Source: CAWVSB01 sp046710535
Lineage (GTDB): Bacteria > Pseudomonadota > Gammaproteobacteria > Pseudomonadales > CAWVSB01
Length of the DNA: 64,000 nt
Direction: 5' to 3'
NCBI GenBank assembly: GCA_046710535.1
Contig: JBKEHH010000001.1
Location: 186,001-250,000 of the forward strand
The position numbers and the translations under genes are program-made. Below are positions 35,906 through 45,859 of the stretch, piece by piece; position 1 is the stretch's first letter, and the number at the start of each line of letters is the position of its first letter. The notes beneath the pieces were generated by a model that was not told the origin of the DNA, did not search any database, and worked only from the letters and a program-made list of their open reading frames with translations.

Positions 35906-37815
35906 TTAAATGTTTGGGTTTACCAAAAACTCTAAAAATTCTTTTTCTACTAAGGGTTTAGCCCAAAAGTAACCTTGGCCAATTTCACAATTCATTGCTC
36001 TTAAGGAATCGGCAACTACTTCTGTCTCAACGCCTTCCGCGATAACTTTAACTCTAAGCTTTTTGATATTTGAATAATAGCTTTAACAATGTTTTTATTA
36101 TGCGGCTCTTCTTCCATATATTGAATAAAAGAGCGATCAATCTTTAGTGTATTGACATCCATTTTTTTCAAATAACCTAGATTTGAATAGCCAGTACCAA
36201 AGTCATCAATCGATATTTGTATGCCCATTTGCTTGATTTCATCAAGCGTATCGCGCAGAACAGTGGTGTCGTCTAGTAGTAGTGATTCGGTGACTTCTAG
36301 TTCTATATTGTTAGGTTTTACCCCTGAGCTCGAGATGCTATTTTTTATCTGATCGACAATACCGTTCTCATTGAATTGAATAATAGACATATTTATCGCA
36401 ACTGACACATCGGGATAGCCAGCATTTGACCATTTACCACAGGCAATACATGACTGCTCAATAACCCATTTGCCAATATCAATAATTAACCCAGACTTTT
36501 CAGCGATAGGGATGAATATGTCAGGTCCGATAAAGCCATGAGTAGGGTGTATCCAACGCAGTAGGGCTTCCGCGCCTACGACAGTATTATTTTCAAGTAA
36601 TATTTTTGGTTGAAAAACTAAGTGGAACTGCTTTTCTTTTAAGGCTGTCCTCATGTCAGAGATCAGACTTAATGTATCAAATATTTCCTTATTTACCTCG
36701 CTGTCGTATAGATGGAAGGTATCTTTCCCTTGCTCCTTGGCATAATACATTGCCATATCTGCGTTCTTCATTATGGTATCAAAGTTATCACCATCTTTAG
36801 GATAGGTGGCGATACCGATAGAAGTAGTTGATGATACGATCTGACCATCTTGAAAAAATGGGTTTTTTATTAGTTCTTGTATTTCGTTAGCTGTAAAGTC
36901 AATGCCACTATCGTCTTCTAATGAATTAAACATCAATACAAATTCGTCACCACCCATACGGCATAAAAAATCATTTTCAGAAACCATACTTTGTAATCGA
37001 TTGGCTATTTCTGTCAGGTATTTGTCTCCGAAATTTTCCCCAAACGAATCATTAATACTCTTAAAGTTATCCAAATCTATATACATCATATAAACAGGTA
37101 GATTATTTTCTTTGCGAGCACTGACAGCGTCATCAAACAGTTTATTAGATGCAGCGCGGTTATAGAGCCCTGTCAATGTGTCGTGATATACCAAATGTTC
37201 AATTTCTTGTTGCGAACCCAAAAGTACATTATTTTCGGCGAATAAGGTAGTGCTAACACTGCGTAGATCTTGAGCTAGAAACCATGCTGCGACACCCAGT
37301 AGTGTGACCATCACCGAAATAGTTACTGCCGCATCCAGCGAGCTCGGGGCAACAACGTTCACATAAATGCCTGTTGAATTAGCGTAGCCTATGGCTAAGG
37401 CGTTGATGATTGTAATTAACCCAAGAATTTTATACAGGTGTTGACTGCCTAGGATAACGCTAAACATTAATATGGAAGGTATGGCTATTGCTGCTTCTTC
37501 TCGTAGACCATCGTAGGCCCATAACACTCCAAGGCAAAATAAGAGCGTGCAAGAGCAGAGGATATTTGCGGCGACATCAATTTTTCCTTTTTTAATAAGA
37601 GGAAATAAGGCCAGCAGACTAATAAAAATTGCCGTGATTATCGCGGAAAATAAATATTTTTCTACCGCAATACGACTTATTGCTATGAGAATAAGTGTTA
37701 TTTCAATTAACACATAAACCTGTAGCAAGCGTTTTGCTCTAAGCGCTTCTATCTTGGAAATGTTCTGTCCGTAATCAAATCCATTTAGAAAACTATGTAT
37801 AAATCTTCCCTGCAA
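35906..37815 (-). pseudogene. GGDEF-EAL protein interrupted by a single-base frameshift
   Basis: Diguanylate cyclase/phosphodiesterase with an N-terminal membrane region. The GGDEF motif (CRMGGDEFVLMF) and EAL residues AEALLRW, AINMSII, ELEVTESLLL, IDDFGTGYSNL and LKIDRSFI are intact. Near 36046 one base is missing, and the frame runs into a stop at 36016 after LKLSRKALRQK; in the other frame the expected ending continues (KVIAEGVETE...GQGYFWAKPL) to 35906. The lost part includes the AEGVE glutamate. Either a recent mutation or a sequencing error. Tandem paralogue of the preceding gene. Confidence 0.85.
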
Positions 37816-37840
37816 AAATCAGCTCCAAAAATAATATAGA

Positions 37841-39100
37841 TCATTTGACTTTTAGTGTTCTTCTTCTATTCAAGCTAAACTCTCTCGATATCAGCTTGAT
37901 GAAACTTAAAAACACAGACTTTGATATTAACAAAGGCTTGTCGTTAGCGATATTAATAATTTGCTGATAAAACCAGCCAACTTGTCCTTGATTATTAATT
38001 GCCCTAATTAGTTTTACTGGGCTGCGTGGTCCTAACCATCCCTTGCCAAGTACCAAACCTCGCTCACCTTGGGGTGCCGCCACTGCGGTGCCATCAAAAA
38101 ATTTCATAGGAAATTCGGGGTCAACACAAAAAGGACGACCAATACCGACTATATCTAAAGCCTCTGAGGATAGGGCATCCTCCATAGTGGCCAAATGTCT
38201 AAAGCCTCCGCTAATCATTAATGGTGTTTTGGTTGCCGCTCTAATAGATTTCGCGTACTTGAGAAAAAATGCCTCTCGATTAACGGTGGTATCCCGCTTT
38301 TCATCGTTATCCATCCATTCTAGCGACTCATAAGTGCCGTCAGATACTTCCAGTAGATCGATGCCTTCATCGCACAACCATGTGGCTACTTGCTGACAGT
38401 CTTCAAGTTCAAAGCCACCTTGTTGAAAGTCGGCAGAATTAAGTTTGACGCTAATTGGGAATTCACTGCCAACGGACTTACGCACAGCCCGGACCGTTTC
38501 AAGTAAAAAACGTGCACGGTTTTCAAGTGAGCCACCCCATTGGTCTTGGCGTAGATTGGTTAGCGGCGATAAAAATTGGCTACTTAAATATCCATGAGCG
38601 CTATGAACTTGCACGCCTGTAAAACCGGCGCGTTTAACCAGTTCTGCGCTGGCCGCAAACCGTGTAATAACGTCATTAATATCGTCTTCAGTCATCTCTT
38701 TTGGTTGCCCAAAATTACCACCGAGATTGAGTTGTACCGCCGATGGCGCCAGCGGCTTGCCATTCACCATGCGGCCACATTGGCGTCCCGGATGATTGAG
38801 TTGAGCCCAAAACTGATTGCCAGCAGTAGTGCCTGCTGCTGCGAGCTTGGTAAATAAGGCCAAATCCTTATCGTCCTCCAATACCATATTGCCGCCGCGT
38901 TCTAGGTAGCGTCGGTCTACCATTACGTTGCCACTAAACAATAAGCCCGCACCACTTTTTGACCATGTCTTGTAAAGGGTATTCAGTTCTGGGGTTGGAT
39001 TATCGTCCGCATCAGCCAGGCCTTCAGTCATTGCGGCTTTACATATTCTGTTGGGTAAAACTGCGCCGCAAGGCAGAGTAAAAGGCTGGGATACTTGCAT
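37841..39100 (-). CDS. NADH:flavin oxidoreductase (old yellow enzyme family)
   Basis: 419 residues; TIM barrel with the FMN-binding N-terminus (LPCGAVLPNRICKAAMTEGL), active-site region QLNHPGRQ and VHSAHGYLSSQFLSPLTN, and IGRPFCVDPEFP near the C-terminus. Relatives act on enals, xenobiotics or unsaturated acyl groups. The C-terminal tail beyond residue ~395 is basic and unlike others. The 3' end lies close to the GGDEF-EAL gene downstream. Confidence 0.9.
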   Translation of the reverse strand: MQVSQPFTLPCGAVLPNRICKAAMTEGLADADDNPTPELNTLYKTWSKSGAGLLFSGNVMVDRRYLERGGNMVLEDDKDLALFTKLAAAGTTAGNQFWAQLNHPGRQCGRMVNGKPLAPSAVQLNLGGNFGQPKEMTEDDINDVITRFAASAELVKRAGFTGVQVHSAHGYLSSQFLSPLTNLRQDQWGGSLENRARFLLETVRAVRKSVGSEFPISVKLNSADFQQGGFELEDCQQVATWLCDEGIDLLEVSDGTYESLEWMDNDEKRDTTVNREAFFLKYAKSIRAATKTPLMISGGFRHLATMEDALSSEALDIVGIGRPFCVDPEFPMKFFDGTAVAAPQGERGLVLGKGWLGPRSPVKLIRAINNQGQVGWFYQQIINIANDKPLLISKSVFLSFIKLISREFSLNRRRTLKVK

Positions 39101-39227
39101 AAATTAATCCGAGTTAAGGTATTTTTTGGTGAATACTAACTTTATCGAAGGTATAGTGAATGTCAATGATTTAGGGGCTTTGCGTCGTTCAATAAGCTCT
39201 ATATTAATTTACTCTAATGTCTTTTGA

Positions 39228-40166
39228 ATGCAGATACTTAAAACCACGCCACAATTTACCCCTTGGTATTGTAACGAATTTACGGCCAGACAGATTAGCG
39301 TCGTCGTTTGTCGGTTAGATCAGCTGGATATGCAGCTATCCGGCAATAAAATTTATAAGTTATTAGCCAATATCAATGTAGCCAAGGAACAAGGATTTAA
39401 TACAATACTTAGTTTTGGCGGTATGTGGTCTAACCATTTGTACGCATTGGCACATGCCGGTAAGCGCTATGGGCTCAATACTATCGGCGTAGTGAGAGGG
39501 CATGAGGGGCAGATGACGCCAATGTTGGCTGACGCCATTGCCTGCGGCATGACAATACATTTTGTAAGCCCTAGCGAATATAAGCTAAAAGACAGCGCAG
39601 AATTTAGGTCTAATCTAACGGCCAAATATGGAGAGTTTTATGCTATTCCCGAAGGCGGAGCTAATCAGCTTGGCGTAAGCGGTTGTCAGTTAATTGGTAA
39701 ACAAATCGAACAATCAGTGCATAGTGATGCTGAGTATGTTTCGCTAGCGGTTGGCACCGGTACAACCATAGCGGGACTGTGTTGTGGCTTATCAACAAGT
39801 AAAATTGTTGTTGGTGTAGTAGTTCTTAAAGGCATGACAGATCTAAATAGTGATATCTACCAGTTTATTCAGCAACAAAACAGTGAAAGCGTCGCCAAGT
39901 TTGAGTTAGAGCATGATTATCATTTTGGTGGATACGCGAAAATAACCACCGAGTTGGCTGAATTTGTAACCGCTTTTAACCGTAATAATAGCTTCGCAAT
40001 TGAACCGATATATACTGGTAAAGCGTTTTTCGCGATATGGGATAAAATTCGCAGTGGAAAAATACCCGCTGGCAGTAAGGTTGTGCTGCTGCACACCGGC
40101 GGAATGCAAGGTGCTAGAGGAACTGTCGACATTGTCGAGAGGTTGCTGATAGCAAATGTCGGTTAG
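39228..40166 (+). CDS. PLP-dependent deaminase/desulfhydrase (ACC deaminase family)
   Basis: 312 residues of the 1-aminocyclopropane-1-carboxylate deaminase / D-cysteine desulfhydrase family. The PLP Lys is in LSGNKIYKLLAN, with SFGGMWSNHLYALAHAGK binding the phosphate end and a C-terminal HTGGMQGARG loop. Substrate unknown; D-cysteine or beta-substituted D-amino acids are likely. Single gene, divergent from the flavin oxidoreductase. Confidence 0.87.
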   Translation: MQILKTTPQFTPWYCNEFTARQISVVVCRLDQLDMQLSGNKIYKLLANINVAKEQGFNTILSFGGMWSNHLYALAHAGKRYGLNTIGVVRGHEGQMTPMLADAIACGMTIHFVSPSEYKLKDSAEFRSNLTAKYGEFYAIPEGGANQLGVSGCQLIGKQIEQSVHSDAEYVSLAVGTGTTIAGLCCGLSTSKIVVGVVVLKGMTDLNSDIYQFIQQQNSESVAKFELEHDYHFGGYAKITTELAEFVTAFNRNNSFAIEPIYTGKAFFAIWDKIRSGKIPAGSKVVLLHTGGMQGARGTVDIVERLLIANVG

Positions 40167-40240
40167 CTAAAAATGACGTAGTCTCCTAGCTCACAGCTGG
40201 CTATAATAAACAGCTTAGCCCTTAATCATAAGATCATTTT

Positions 40241-41122
40241 ATGAGTAAATTTAAAAGTGTTGGTGTTGTTGGCCGTTTGGGCAATGATCGAGTGTTAGAG
40301 TCAGTCGAAGTGTTATTGGCGACTGTTTCCAAGCGACAACTCAATATACTGCTGCATGAAGATATCGCGTCGCAATTGTCTTCCCATGACTATGAAGTCG
40401 GCGCAACCGATGACATAGGTACAAAATGCGACCTGGTGATAGTGGTCGGAGGTGACGGTAGTTTACTGAGTGCGGCCCGTGATTTAGCCCACCATGATGT
40501 TGCCGTACTGGGTGTTAATCGCGGTAAGTTAGGTTTTTTAACCGACATCAAGCCTGAACAAGTTGAAACCAAAGTTAATGAGGTCTTAGACGGTAAATAC
40601 TCGGTAGAAGAACGTTTTCTATTGGACATTAGCGTTAGTCGAGATGATGAAATTATCGGTGTGTCGCATGCCTTAAACGATGTGGTGGTTAACTCTGGTC
40701 GCAGTGCGCGGATGATCGACTTTGACTTGTATATGAATGACGATTTTGTTTACAGTCAAGATTCTGATGGCTTAATCGTATCGACGCCGACGGGTTCAAC
40801 GGCTTACGCTTTGTCGGGTGGTGGGCCAATTATGCATCCTGATTTAGACGCAATTGTATTAGTGCCAATGTTTCCACATACCCTTAGTGCTAGGCCGATT
40901 GTAGTAGGTGGCAACACAGAAATTAAAATTATTATTGGCGATTGTCATCCCTATATCAGTTGTGATGGTCAGGTGCATTTAAATGCAGCTCCGCAAGACG
41001 TTGTCACCATTACTAAAAAACCGCATAAGCTTAAATTAGTCCATCCTTTAGATCATAGTTTTTATGCTGCTTGCAGAACAAAGCTAGGCTGGAGTGGACG
41101 GTTAACAGAGCCCAAAGCTTAA
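40241..41122 (+). CDS. nadK: NAD kinase
   Basis: Phosphorylates NAD to NADP. 293 residues. The GGDGS motif in VVVGGDGSLLSAARDL and NRGKLGFLTDI, TPTGSTAYALSGGGPI, and the C-terminal HPLDHSFYAACRTKLGW are all characteristic. Stop overlaps the rhomboid start by one base. Confidence 0.98.
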   Translation: MSKFKSVGVVGRLGNDRVLESVEVLLATVSKRQLNILLHEDIASQLSSHDYEVGATDDIGTKCDLVIVVGGDGSLLSAARDLAHHDVAVLGVNRGKLGFLTDIKPEQVETKVNEVLDGKYSVEERFLLDISVSRDDEIIGVSHALNDVVVNSGRSARMIDFDLYMNDDFVYSQDSDGLIVSTPTGSTAYALSGGGPIMHPDLDAIVLVPMFPHTLSARPIVVGGNTEIKIIIGDCHPYISCDGQVHLNAAPQDVVTITKKPHKLKLVHPLDHSFYAACRTKLGWSGRLTEPKA

Positions 41123-41994
41123 TGGATTTAACGGTTTATATTCCATTACCACTATCGGCAAATTTGGCGGCGTTTAGCCAACATTTACGCCAACAAAAAA
41201 TCCCTCATAGAATTGTTGAACATAATGATGAATTACAGTTGTGGGCGAAAAACGAAGCGGCGCTAAAGCAGATTGGACACTTTTATAAAGAGTTTGTTGA
41301 TGCCGATCAAGTAGTACAAGTTGTCCAAAGTGACGGTAATTTGGATAATTATCTTGCTGCAGGGCTAGGCTATTTATTGTTATTTCCAGTAACTATCGGC
41401 GCCATCTTATTGAGTGTCGTCGTTGCTTTATTTTCTTGGTATGTTTCTGACAGTCTATTGCATTTATTTTTGTTTCAAGATGTCACCTTCGTCAATGGCC
41501 AGATAGTTTTTTTAGAGGCAAGTCTGCCTTGGGTGGGTGGTCAATACTGGCGTTTTATTACGCCTGCGTTTTTGCACTTTGGTTGGCTACATCTGGTGTT
41601 TAATAGCTTATGGATGTGGGAATTTGGTCGTCGTATTGAACAGCGCCAAGGGCATCTGCGTGTATTGTTATTGTTATTTGTTGTTGGCATAGTTTCGAAT
41701 GTCGCCCAATTTGTATGGGCAGGTTCGGCCTTGTTTGGTGGTTTGTCTGGAGTGATATATGGCTTTGCCGGTTATTGGTGGCTTTGGTCAAAGCTTGTAC
41801 CCGCGCAGCGTTTTAATATGCCTGATAGCTTATTTTATGCCTTAGTAGCAATCATGCTGATTATGATGACAGGTATTTTTGGTACGCTGGGCTTAGGCGA
41901 AATTGCCAATACAGCGCATTTTATTGGTTTAGTCTCTGGCTTAGTTTGTGCGCTAGTTTTTGCGTTGCTTAGTCCCAGGCAATCTCAGGAGTAG
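41122..41994 (+). CDS. Rhomboid-family intramembrane serine protease (GlpG-like)
   Basis: 290 residues, start ATG 41122 (one-base overlap with nadK, TAATG); the longer frame from 41071 lies inside nadK. A cytoplasmic N-terminal domain (~1-80) precedes about six membrane segments. The catalytic Ser is in GGLSGVIYGFAG and the His in NTAHFIGLVSGL, with GWLHLVFNSLWMWEFG for the second helix. Substrate unknown. Confidence 0.93.
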   Translation: MDLTVYIPLPLSANLAAFSQHLRQQKIPHRIVEHNDELQLWAKNEAALKQIGHFYKEFVDADQVVQVVQSDGNLDNYLAAGLGYLLLFPVTIGAILLSVVVALFSWYVSDSLLHLFLFQDVTFVNGQIVFLEASLPWVGGQYWRFITPAFLHFGWLHLVFNSLWMWEFGRRIEQRQGHLRVLLLLFVVGIVSNVAQFVWAGSALFGGLSGVIYGFAGYWWLWSKLVPAQRFNMPDSLFYALVAIMLIMMTGIFGTLGLGEIANTAHFIGLVSGLVCALVFALLSPRQSQE

Positions 41995-41996
41995 AT

Positions 41997-42248
41997 ATGG
42001 AGTTAGATGAATTAATTAGCAAAATGACACCAGCTGTGCATGAAAATTTGCGTCGCGCGGTTGAACTAGGTAAGTGGAATGACGGCACACCGCTAAGTCA
42101 GCAGCAAAAAGAACATAGTTTGGAAGCTGTGATTGCCTACGAAACAAAGCATCTGTCTGAGCAAGATAAAGTAGGTTACATCGATCGCGGTAAGAAAACC
42201 AAAACTGATGTCTGTGATGATCCGCAGCCACTAAAATTTCCAGAATAA
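41997..42248 (+). CDS. DUF1315 (YeaC) family protein
   Basis: 83-residue protein of unknown function, recognised from the conserved pattern NLRRAVELGKWNDGTPLS and LEAVIAYETKHL. Starts two bases after the rhomboid stop, so cotranscribed with it. Confidence 0.85.
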   Translation: MELDELISKMTPAVHENLRRAVELGKWNDGTPLSQQQKEHSLEAVIAYETKHLSEQDKVGYIDRGKKTKTDVCDDPQPLKFPE

Positions 42249-42279
42249 CAACAATATTGATTTACCCTAGGAGAAAATT

Positions 42280-43107
42280 TTGCAGCTTATAGCCAGCGGT
42301 CAACTAAAAAAAATGGTGGTTCAACATAGCGATCCGGTAACGTATAAGCTGCCTATTGGTAATGCTATGGTAGATATGAATGCCTTAGTGGGTAAAAGTA
42401 TCCGTTTAATTACCGACGGCGCCATAAGTTGCTGTCACTGCGGGAAAAGAACAAATAAGAGCTTTGCACAAGGTTATTGTTATCGATGCTTTACTACTTT
42501 AGCGCAATGTGACAGCTGTTTAATGAGCCCGGAGAAGTGTCACTATCATCTAGGTACTTGCCGCGAGCCTAGCTGGGGAGAGCAATTTTGTTTTCAAGAT
42601 CACTTTGTTTATTTGGCAAATTCTTCAGGTGTCAAAGTAGGAATCACTCGCGGCACCCAAATTCCCACTCGATGGATAGACCAGGGTGCAATTCAAGCTT
42701 TACCAATAGTACGAGTTAAAAATCGGCTTCATTCGGGCTTGTTAGAGGTAGTGCTTAAAGATCATGTGGCCGATAAAACCAACTGGCGCACTATGTTAAA
42801 AGGCGAAGTTGACGATATTGATCTTATTGCACGCTGGGCTGAGTTAAAGGAGGAGATTACTCCTGAACTTAATGCGCTTATTGATCAACACGGCATCAAT
42901 GCTTTTCAGCTGCTAGACAATCCAAAGCAGGAGCGCTTTAACTACCCAGTCGATGAGTACCCAGTCAAAGTCGCTAGCTTGAATTTTGACAAAACACCCA
43001 CCATTGAAGGGGTACTAAAAGGGATTAAGGGCCAGTACCTTATCTTAGATAGTGGCGTGTTAAACATTCGTAAATTTGGCTCTTACCATGCTGTGTTATT
43101 TGCCTAG
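42280..43107 (+). CDS. DUF2797 zinc-binding protein
   Basis: 275 residues. Start TTG at 42280 chosen by a TAGGAG ribosome site at 42269. An N-terminal cysteine cluster (CCHCGKRTNKS...CYRC...CDSC...CHYHLGTC) suggests zinc binding; VKVGITRGTQIPTRWIDQGA is the DUF2797 signature and may contain nucleic-acid contacts, which is speculative. Function unknown. Confidence 0.85.
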   Translation: MQLIASGQLKKMVVQHSDPVTYKLPIGNAMVDMNALVGKSIRLITDGAISCCHCGKRTNKSFAQGYCYRCFTTLAQCDSCLMSPEKCHYHLGTCREPSWGEQFCFQDHFVYLANSSGVKVGITRGTQIPTRWIDQGAIQALPIVRVKNRLHSGLLEVVLKDHVADKTNWRTMLKGEVDDIDLIARWAELKEEITPELNALIDQHGINAFQLLDNPKQERFNYPVDEYPVKVASLNFDKTPTIEGVLKGIKGQYLILDSGVLNIRKFGSYHAVLFA

Positions 43108-43160
43108 AAAGTCGTTTGTCTAAATAATACTTTGCTTAAACAAATATCCGGAGATTAGCA

Positions 43161-45830
43161 ATGAAAGATGCCCAGCCCGGCACCGTGTACTTAAAAGATT
43201 ACCGTCCTTCAGATTATCTTATCGATACTACCGATTTACATTTTTTGCTTGAAGACGAATATACTACTGTTACCAGCGAACTTACTATGCGCCGCAACCC
43301 TGTAGTAGCGGATCTTGACATGTCTCTTCAGTTAGATGGTCAGGAACTTGAGTTGATGTCTATAGCGGTCGACGGTAAGAATTTAAACATCGATGAATAC
43401 AGCATTGATGATGAACAGCTAATTATTCATACCTTGCCGCAGCAATTTGTGTTGAGCATTGTGACCCGTATCAATCCATCGAAAAATACAACGTTAGAAT
43501 GCTTATATCGTAGCCGAACTATGTATTGCACCCAATGTGAGGCACAAGGGTTTAGGCGTATTACCTATTACTTGGATCGCCCTGATGTGATGTCACGTTT
43601 CACCACAACTATAGATGCCAGTGCCGACCAATTCCCTGTGCTGTTATCTAACGGCAACAATATTGCTAATGGTGAGTCTGGCGAAGGGCGACATTGGGTG
43701 CGCTGGGAGGACCCGTTTCCTAAGCCGTGTTATTTGTTTGCTTTGGTCGCCGGTGATTTGGCACGAGTTGATGACAGCTTTACTACTATGTCTGGGCGTA
43801 TTATAGGCTTGCAAATTTTTGTTGAGAGCAAAGATTTAGATAAGTGTGATCATGCAATGAATTCGCTAAAGCGAGCCATGAAATGGGATGAAGAAGTATA
43901 TGGCCGTGAATATGATTTAGATATTTTTATGATTGTCGCCGTTGATGATTTCAATATGGGAGCAATGGAAAATAAGGGCCTTAATATATTTAATACCTCT
44001 TGTGTATTGGCTAAAGCTGAGACTACAACAGATGCTGGTTTTCAGCGAGTGGAAGGGATTGTTGCTCACGAGTATTTTCATAATTGGACGGGTAATCGGG
44101 TTACTTGTCGTGATTGGTTTCAGCTTAGCTTAAAAGAAGGTTTTACAGTTTTTAGAGACTCAGAATACTCTGCCGATATCGGCTCAAGAACGGTTAAACG
44201 GGTAGAAGATGTTACTTTGTTGCGAACGGCACAGTTTGCCGAGGATGCCGGGCCAATGGCGCATCCAATTCAGCCAGCATCTTATATGGAGATATCTAAT
44301 TTCTATACCTTAACAGTTTACGAAAAAGGCGGGGAAGTAGTACGAATGATTCGCCAGCTATTAGGTGAACAAGGCTTTAGAGCTGGCAGTGATTTATATT
44401 TTGATCGACATGATGGTCAAGCTGTAACCTGTGATGACTTTGTACAGGCAATGGCAGACGCTAGCGGCAAAGACTTTAGCCAGTTTAAACACTGGTATTC
44501 GCAGTCAGGTACCCCCCAAGTCGATGTGACAGCAAGCTTTGATGAGGCTGCAAAGACTTATACATTACATATGGCTCAGTCTTGTCCTCCAACCCCCGGG
44601 CAGATAGAAAAGCAACCATATTTAATTCCAGTCAAAGTTTCGCTGTTAGGCGATGCCGGCGCTTTACCGTTAGTGTTACGCAATACTCAGGTTGATGTTG
44701 AAACCAGTGATAATACTGAAATGGTTTTGCAGTTAACTCAGCCGCAGCAAGATTTCGTTTTTGAAAATATTGGTGAGCGCGCTGTGCCATCATTGTTACG
44801 TGGCTTCAGTGCGCCAGTGAAATTGGACTTTCCCTATAGTCGTGATGACTTAACCTTTTTAATGCAAAACGATAACGACGGTTTCAGCCGTTGGGATGCG
44901 TGCAATAAGCTAGCAGTAAAAATAATGCTAGAGCAGGTTGAGAATTTTAAAGCTGGCAATCATCTACAAATTGACGAGCGCTTGTTAAGTACCTATAAAA
45001 ACATACTTGCTGATGAGTCTCTCGACCCGGCAATGGTTGCTTTAATGCTGACTCTGCCTAGTGAGGCATATTTAAGTGAGCTAAGCGAAGTGATTTATCC
45101 TGCACATATCCATCGCGCAAGGCAAAGCATAAAAACATTCATTGCCGAGCAGTTACAACAACAGCTGTTAGAAGCTTATCACCGTAATAAGGTGTTTGGT
45201 GATTATGATCCAAATAGTGAGCAGATAGCAAAGCGGAGTCTACGTAATGTTTGTTTAAGCTACTTGTCGTTATTAGAAGACACCGCTATTGCCCAGCTTT
45301 GTACTGAGCAACTCAATAACAGCGATAACATGACCGACGAAATGGCTGCCTTAGTAGCAATTGTGCATTCTCCCGCAGTCGTGTATCAAAATTTACGAGA
45401 TGGTGTTTTGGCTGAGTTTTATCAGCGCTGGCAGAAAGAGTCTTTGGTTATTAATCAATGGCTACAAGTACAAGCAACTGCACCAGCAAGCGATGCACTG
45501 GCTAATATATATAAGTTAATCGATAGTGATGTTTTTGAATGGAGCAATCCTAATAAAATTAGGGCAGTGGTGGGTGCGTTTTGTGGCAGTAATGCGGTTA
45601 ATTTCCATCAAGCCGGTGGTGATGGGCATCAGCTATTAAGTGATGTGGTTATTCGGTTAAATAAGCAAAATCCGCAAATCGCTGCGCGTATTTTAGCGCC
45701 GCTCACCCGTTGGCGCCAGTTTGAACCTGAGGTGTCCGCGTCAATGAATTCATGTCTGCAGGAAATATTCTCGCAGCAGTCGTTATCGAAAGACGTGTAT
45801 GAGGTAGTGGCTAAAAGCTTAGCAGACTAG
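43161..45830 (+). CDS. pepN: Aminopeptidase N (M1 family)
   Basis: Zinc aminopeptidase. 889 residues, close to E. coli PepN (870). GAMEN exopeptidase motif (MGAMENKGLNIF) and the zinc motif HEYFH-x18-E (VAHEYFHNWTGNRVT...LSLKEGFTVF). A C-terminal helical superhelix domain is present. It converges with batD; a terminator lies inside the batD 3' end. Confidence 0.98.
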   Translation: MKDAQPGTVYLKDYRPSDYLIDTTDLHFLLEDEYTTVTSELTMRRNPVVADLDMSLQLDGQELELMSIAVDGKNLNIDEYSIDDEQLIIHTLPQQFVLSIVTRINPSKNTTLECLYRSRTMYCTQCEAQGFRRITYYLDRPDVMSRFTTTIDASADQFPVLLSNGNNIANGESGEGRHWVRWEDPFPKPCYLFALVAGDLARVDDSFTTMSGRIIGLQIFVESKDLDKCDHAMNSLKRAMKWDEEVYGREYDLDIFMIVAVDDFNMGAMENKGLNIFNTSCVLAKAETTTDAGFQRVEGIVAHEYFHNWTGNRVTCRDWFQLSLKEGFTVFRDSEYSADIGSRTVKRVEDVTLLRTAQFAEDAGPMAHPIQPASYMEISNFYTLTVYEKGGEVVRMIRQLLGEQGFRAGSDLYFDRHDGQAVTCDDFVQAMADASGKDFSQFKHWYSQSGTPQVDVTASFDEAAKTYTLHMAQSCPPTPGQIEKQPYLIPVKVSLLGDAGALPLVLRNTQVDVETSDNTEMVLQLTQPQQDFVFENIGERAVPSLLRGFSAPVKLDFPYSRDDLTFLMQNDNDGFSRWDACNKLAVKIMLEQVENFKAGNHLQIDERLLSTYKNILADESLDPAMVALMLTLPSEAYLSELSEVIYPAHIHRARQSIKTFIAEQLQQQLLEAYHRNKVFGDYDPNSEQIAKRSLRNVCLSYLSLLEDTAIAQLCTEQLNNSDNMTDEMAALVAIVHSPAVVYQNLRDGVLAEFYQRWQKESLVINQWLQVQATAPASDALANIYKLIDSDVFEWSNPNKIRAVVGAFCGSNAVNFHQAGGDGHQLLSDVVIRLNKQNPQIAARILAPLTRWRQFEPEVSASMNSCLQEIFSQQSLSKDVYEVVAKSLAD

Positions 45831-45859
45831 AGTTATCAGCTATTAATCGTTAGTATTTT

